From Phlebotomus papatasi (Eukaryota > Arthropoda > Insecta > Diptera > Psychodidae), in assembly GCF_024763615.1 (NCBI RefSeq), contig NC_077224.1:62001-126000 (forward strand): a stretch of 64,000 nt of DNA. Reading direction: 5' to 3'. Position numbers and translations under genes: made by a program. The notes below the pieces were generated by a model. The model was not told the DNA's origin and ran no database searches. It saw only the letters and a program-made list of their open reading frames with translations. Positions 62,647 to 64,000 of this stretch are shown in pieces. Within the stretch, counting starts at the first letter, position 1, and each line of letters starts with the position of its first letter.

Positions 62647-63595
62647 CTCTTTCGCGTCCCACTTTTATTCAGCAGATGAATTCATGCAAAATTGAGTTTT
62701 TCCTAATGCTTTATGATCAAATATAATAATTCAGAAAGGAAAAAAAATTTCCATTGCGTGAAAACTCGGAAAAACCCCGGGTCATATATGACCCTGTTGT
62801 CTTCAAGGGAAGTGTATTTACCATTTTCAAAATCTATATCACGGGCTTTTTAAGAGGTTTTTTTGCTTGAAGTTATTAATTTGGCCAAAACCATGGCAAA
62901 CTGGATTGTCTTGATGAACACTGTACTCCTGGTGTTCAAGGAATCTTCCTGGTAATCCCTTGAACAGTCACTGTCACAATATTTTGAGTGGTATTTGGCA
63001 AAAATAAACTTATCCACATATTTATTCACACACAATACAATTGCACAATATGAAACGCTTGCAGAATACTCTAAAATATTGCAAAATATGTTATAATTCA
63101 TCAGATATAAGATGAAATGTCCAGGAGCAAGATGTCCCACCTGCATTTCACAAAGAAAAACAATGTCCCAACTACATTTCGCTGCAGGTTTGGGACGAAA
63201 ACACTGTTACCCTTGGGGACTATAGGGTCATATATGACCCGGAAAATTCTACACGCTTTTCTGGAAAATTGAGAGTAATTTATTATATCAAAATAAGCAA
63301 TATACAATCTTTGGATATTCTATTTTGTGTTTCTAAAGAACTTTTTGCTGAAAAAAATAAATGAATATAAAAAATTTTGAAAAAGAAAAGTCATTTCACG
63401 AAGTTCGAAATTCGTGATTTGTGATCTCAAATATTTTCTTTTCCTGAATATTTGGAGTCATGAGAAAATTAGCCAAGAATCTTACATCCTTCTATTATGA
63501 TGCCGTGCACAGACCGATATATTTCAATTAATGTAAATAGTCAAAAGAAATTGTTTTTTCCCCGGGTCATATATGACCCTAATGACGCGAAAGAG
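62647..63595. mobile_element. Complete piggyBac-type non-autonomous element, 949 bp
   Basis: A perfect 12-bp inverted repeat CTCTTTCGCGTC / GACGCGAAAGAG sits directly inside TTAA on both sides (62643-62646 and 63596-63599), the hallmark of piggyBac insertion. The palindrome GGGTCATATATGACCC occurs near each end (about 62779 and 63564) and internally (about 63226). The longest inner frame (62850-63146, minus) shows no transposase motif. Confidence 0.85.
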
Positions 63596-64000
63596 TTAAG
63601 CACAATTAAATTTCCTTCTGAAAATTGTTTTTATGTTGAGTTTCCCAAAAATATATCTATACTACATGAAGTTTAATAGAGCCTAAGACCAAGAATTGAA
63701 TTTAATATAAGAAAAAAGCAGTAGTTTATAAAAACTGGGTAGTAAAACAACTTGGCAGAATGCTTGAATTTGAATCTTTTAAAGCTTTTTTACCGCAAAA
63801 GTGATTTGAAGTGAATTATATACTGGGTTACCCAAAAAAGCGTACATTTAATACAAATAAATTTCAGGGAAGCATTTAACATAGGTTACTATCCGATCCA
63901 TAACCAGTTTCAATCGGTTAAGAATTATCAAAAATTCAAAAACCTTTACAATGAACTCAAACTTAATGAGAAAAGAAGGTGAAAAAGATCATGGAGGAGA

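Noticed and set aside
62850..63146. 98-codon minus-strand frame inside the piggyBac-type element
   Set aside because: It was tested for transposase features (DDD core, cysteine-rich C-terminus) and shows none; too short to be functional.

Overview
The window looks like nuclear DNA from an insect, most likely a dipteran. It is AT-rich, its genes are split by GT/AG introns, and it is crowded with short DNA-transposon remnants. The six minus-strand exons encode a Tousled-like kinase whose C-terminal tail (PPVPKHGR, a glutamine tract, a final SSSS) resembles the fly form. The species cannot be fixed from the sequence alone; a nematoceran such as a sand fly is a guess.

Only two protein-coding genes can be supported. 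On the plus strand, 5634-8315 is a two-exon gene for a 354-residue type II membrane protein. It aligns along its length with GT11 (alpha-1,2-fucosyltransferase-like) enzymes but has lost the family's HxRRGD signature. On the minus strand, six exons between 30701 and 21140 give an 807-residue Tousled-like kinase with every key kinase residue present. The kinase coding start sits directly on a splice acceptor, so at least one 5' exon and the promoter lie at higher coordinates. Most of 30.7-64 kb may therefore be its first intron or upstream region.

Layout. 0-5 kb: transposon debris (piggyBac-type end, pogo-type elements, a broken Tc1/mariner transposase, a TTAA-flanked repeat cluster). 5.5-8.5 kb: the GT11-like gene, with a short element in its intron. 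8.5-19 kb: gene-poor, with several inverted-repeat elements and a degenerate 15-bp minisatellite that has another element inserted in it. 19.4-21.1 kb: homopolymer-rich tract, probably the kinase 3' UTR. 21.1-30.7 kb: the kinase, whose introns hold a retrotransposon tail, roughly 400-bp tandem repeats and a broken reading frame. 30.7-64 kb: no recognisable coding exon. This stretch contains many inverted-repeat elements, including a 1.3-kb near-perfect palindrome at 46316-47639 and a complete piggyBac-type non-autonomous element at 62647-63595, plus CT/GA-rich tracts and two tRNA-like SINE heads.

The two genes have no evident functional link. I found no CRISPR array, rRNA, intact tRNA, operon, viral gene or new multi-gene system. 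The points most worth a second look are the signature-less GT11 protein, the 1.3-kb palindrome with CACTA-like ends, the nested repeats, and several terminal-inverted-repeat families with clear target-site duplications.
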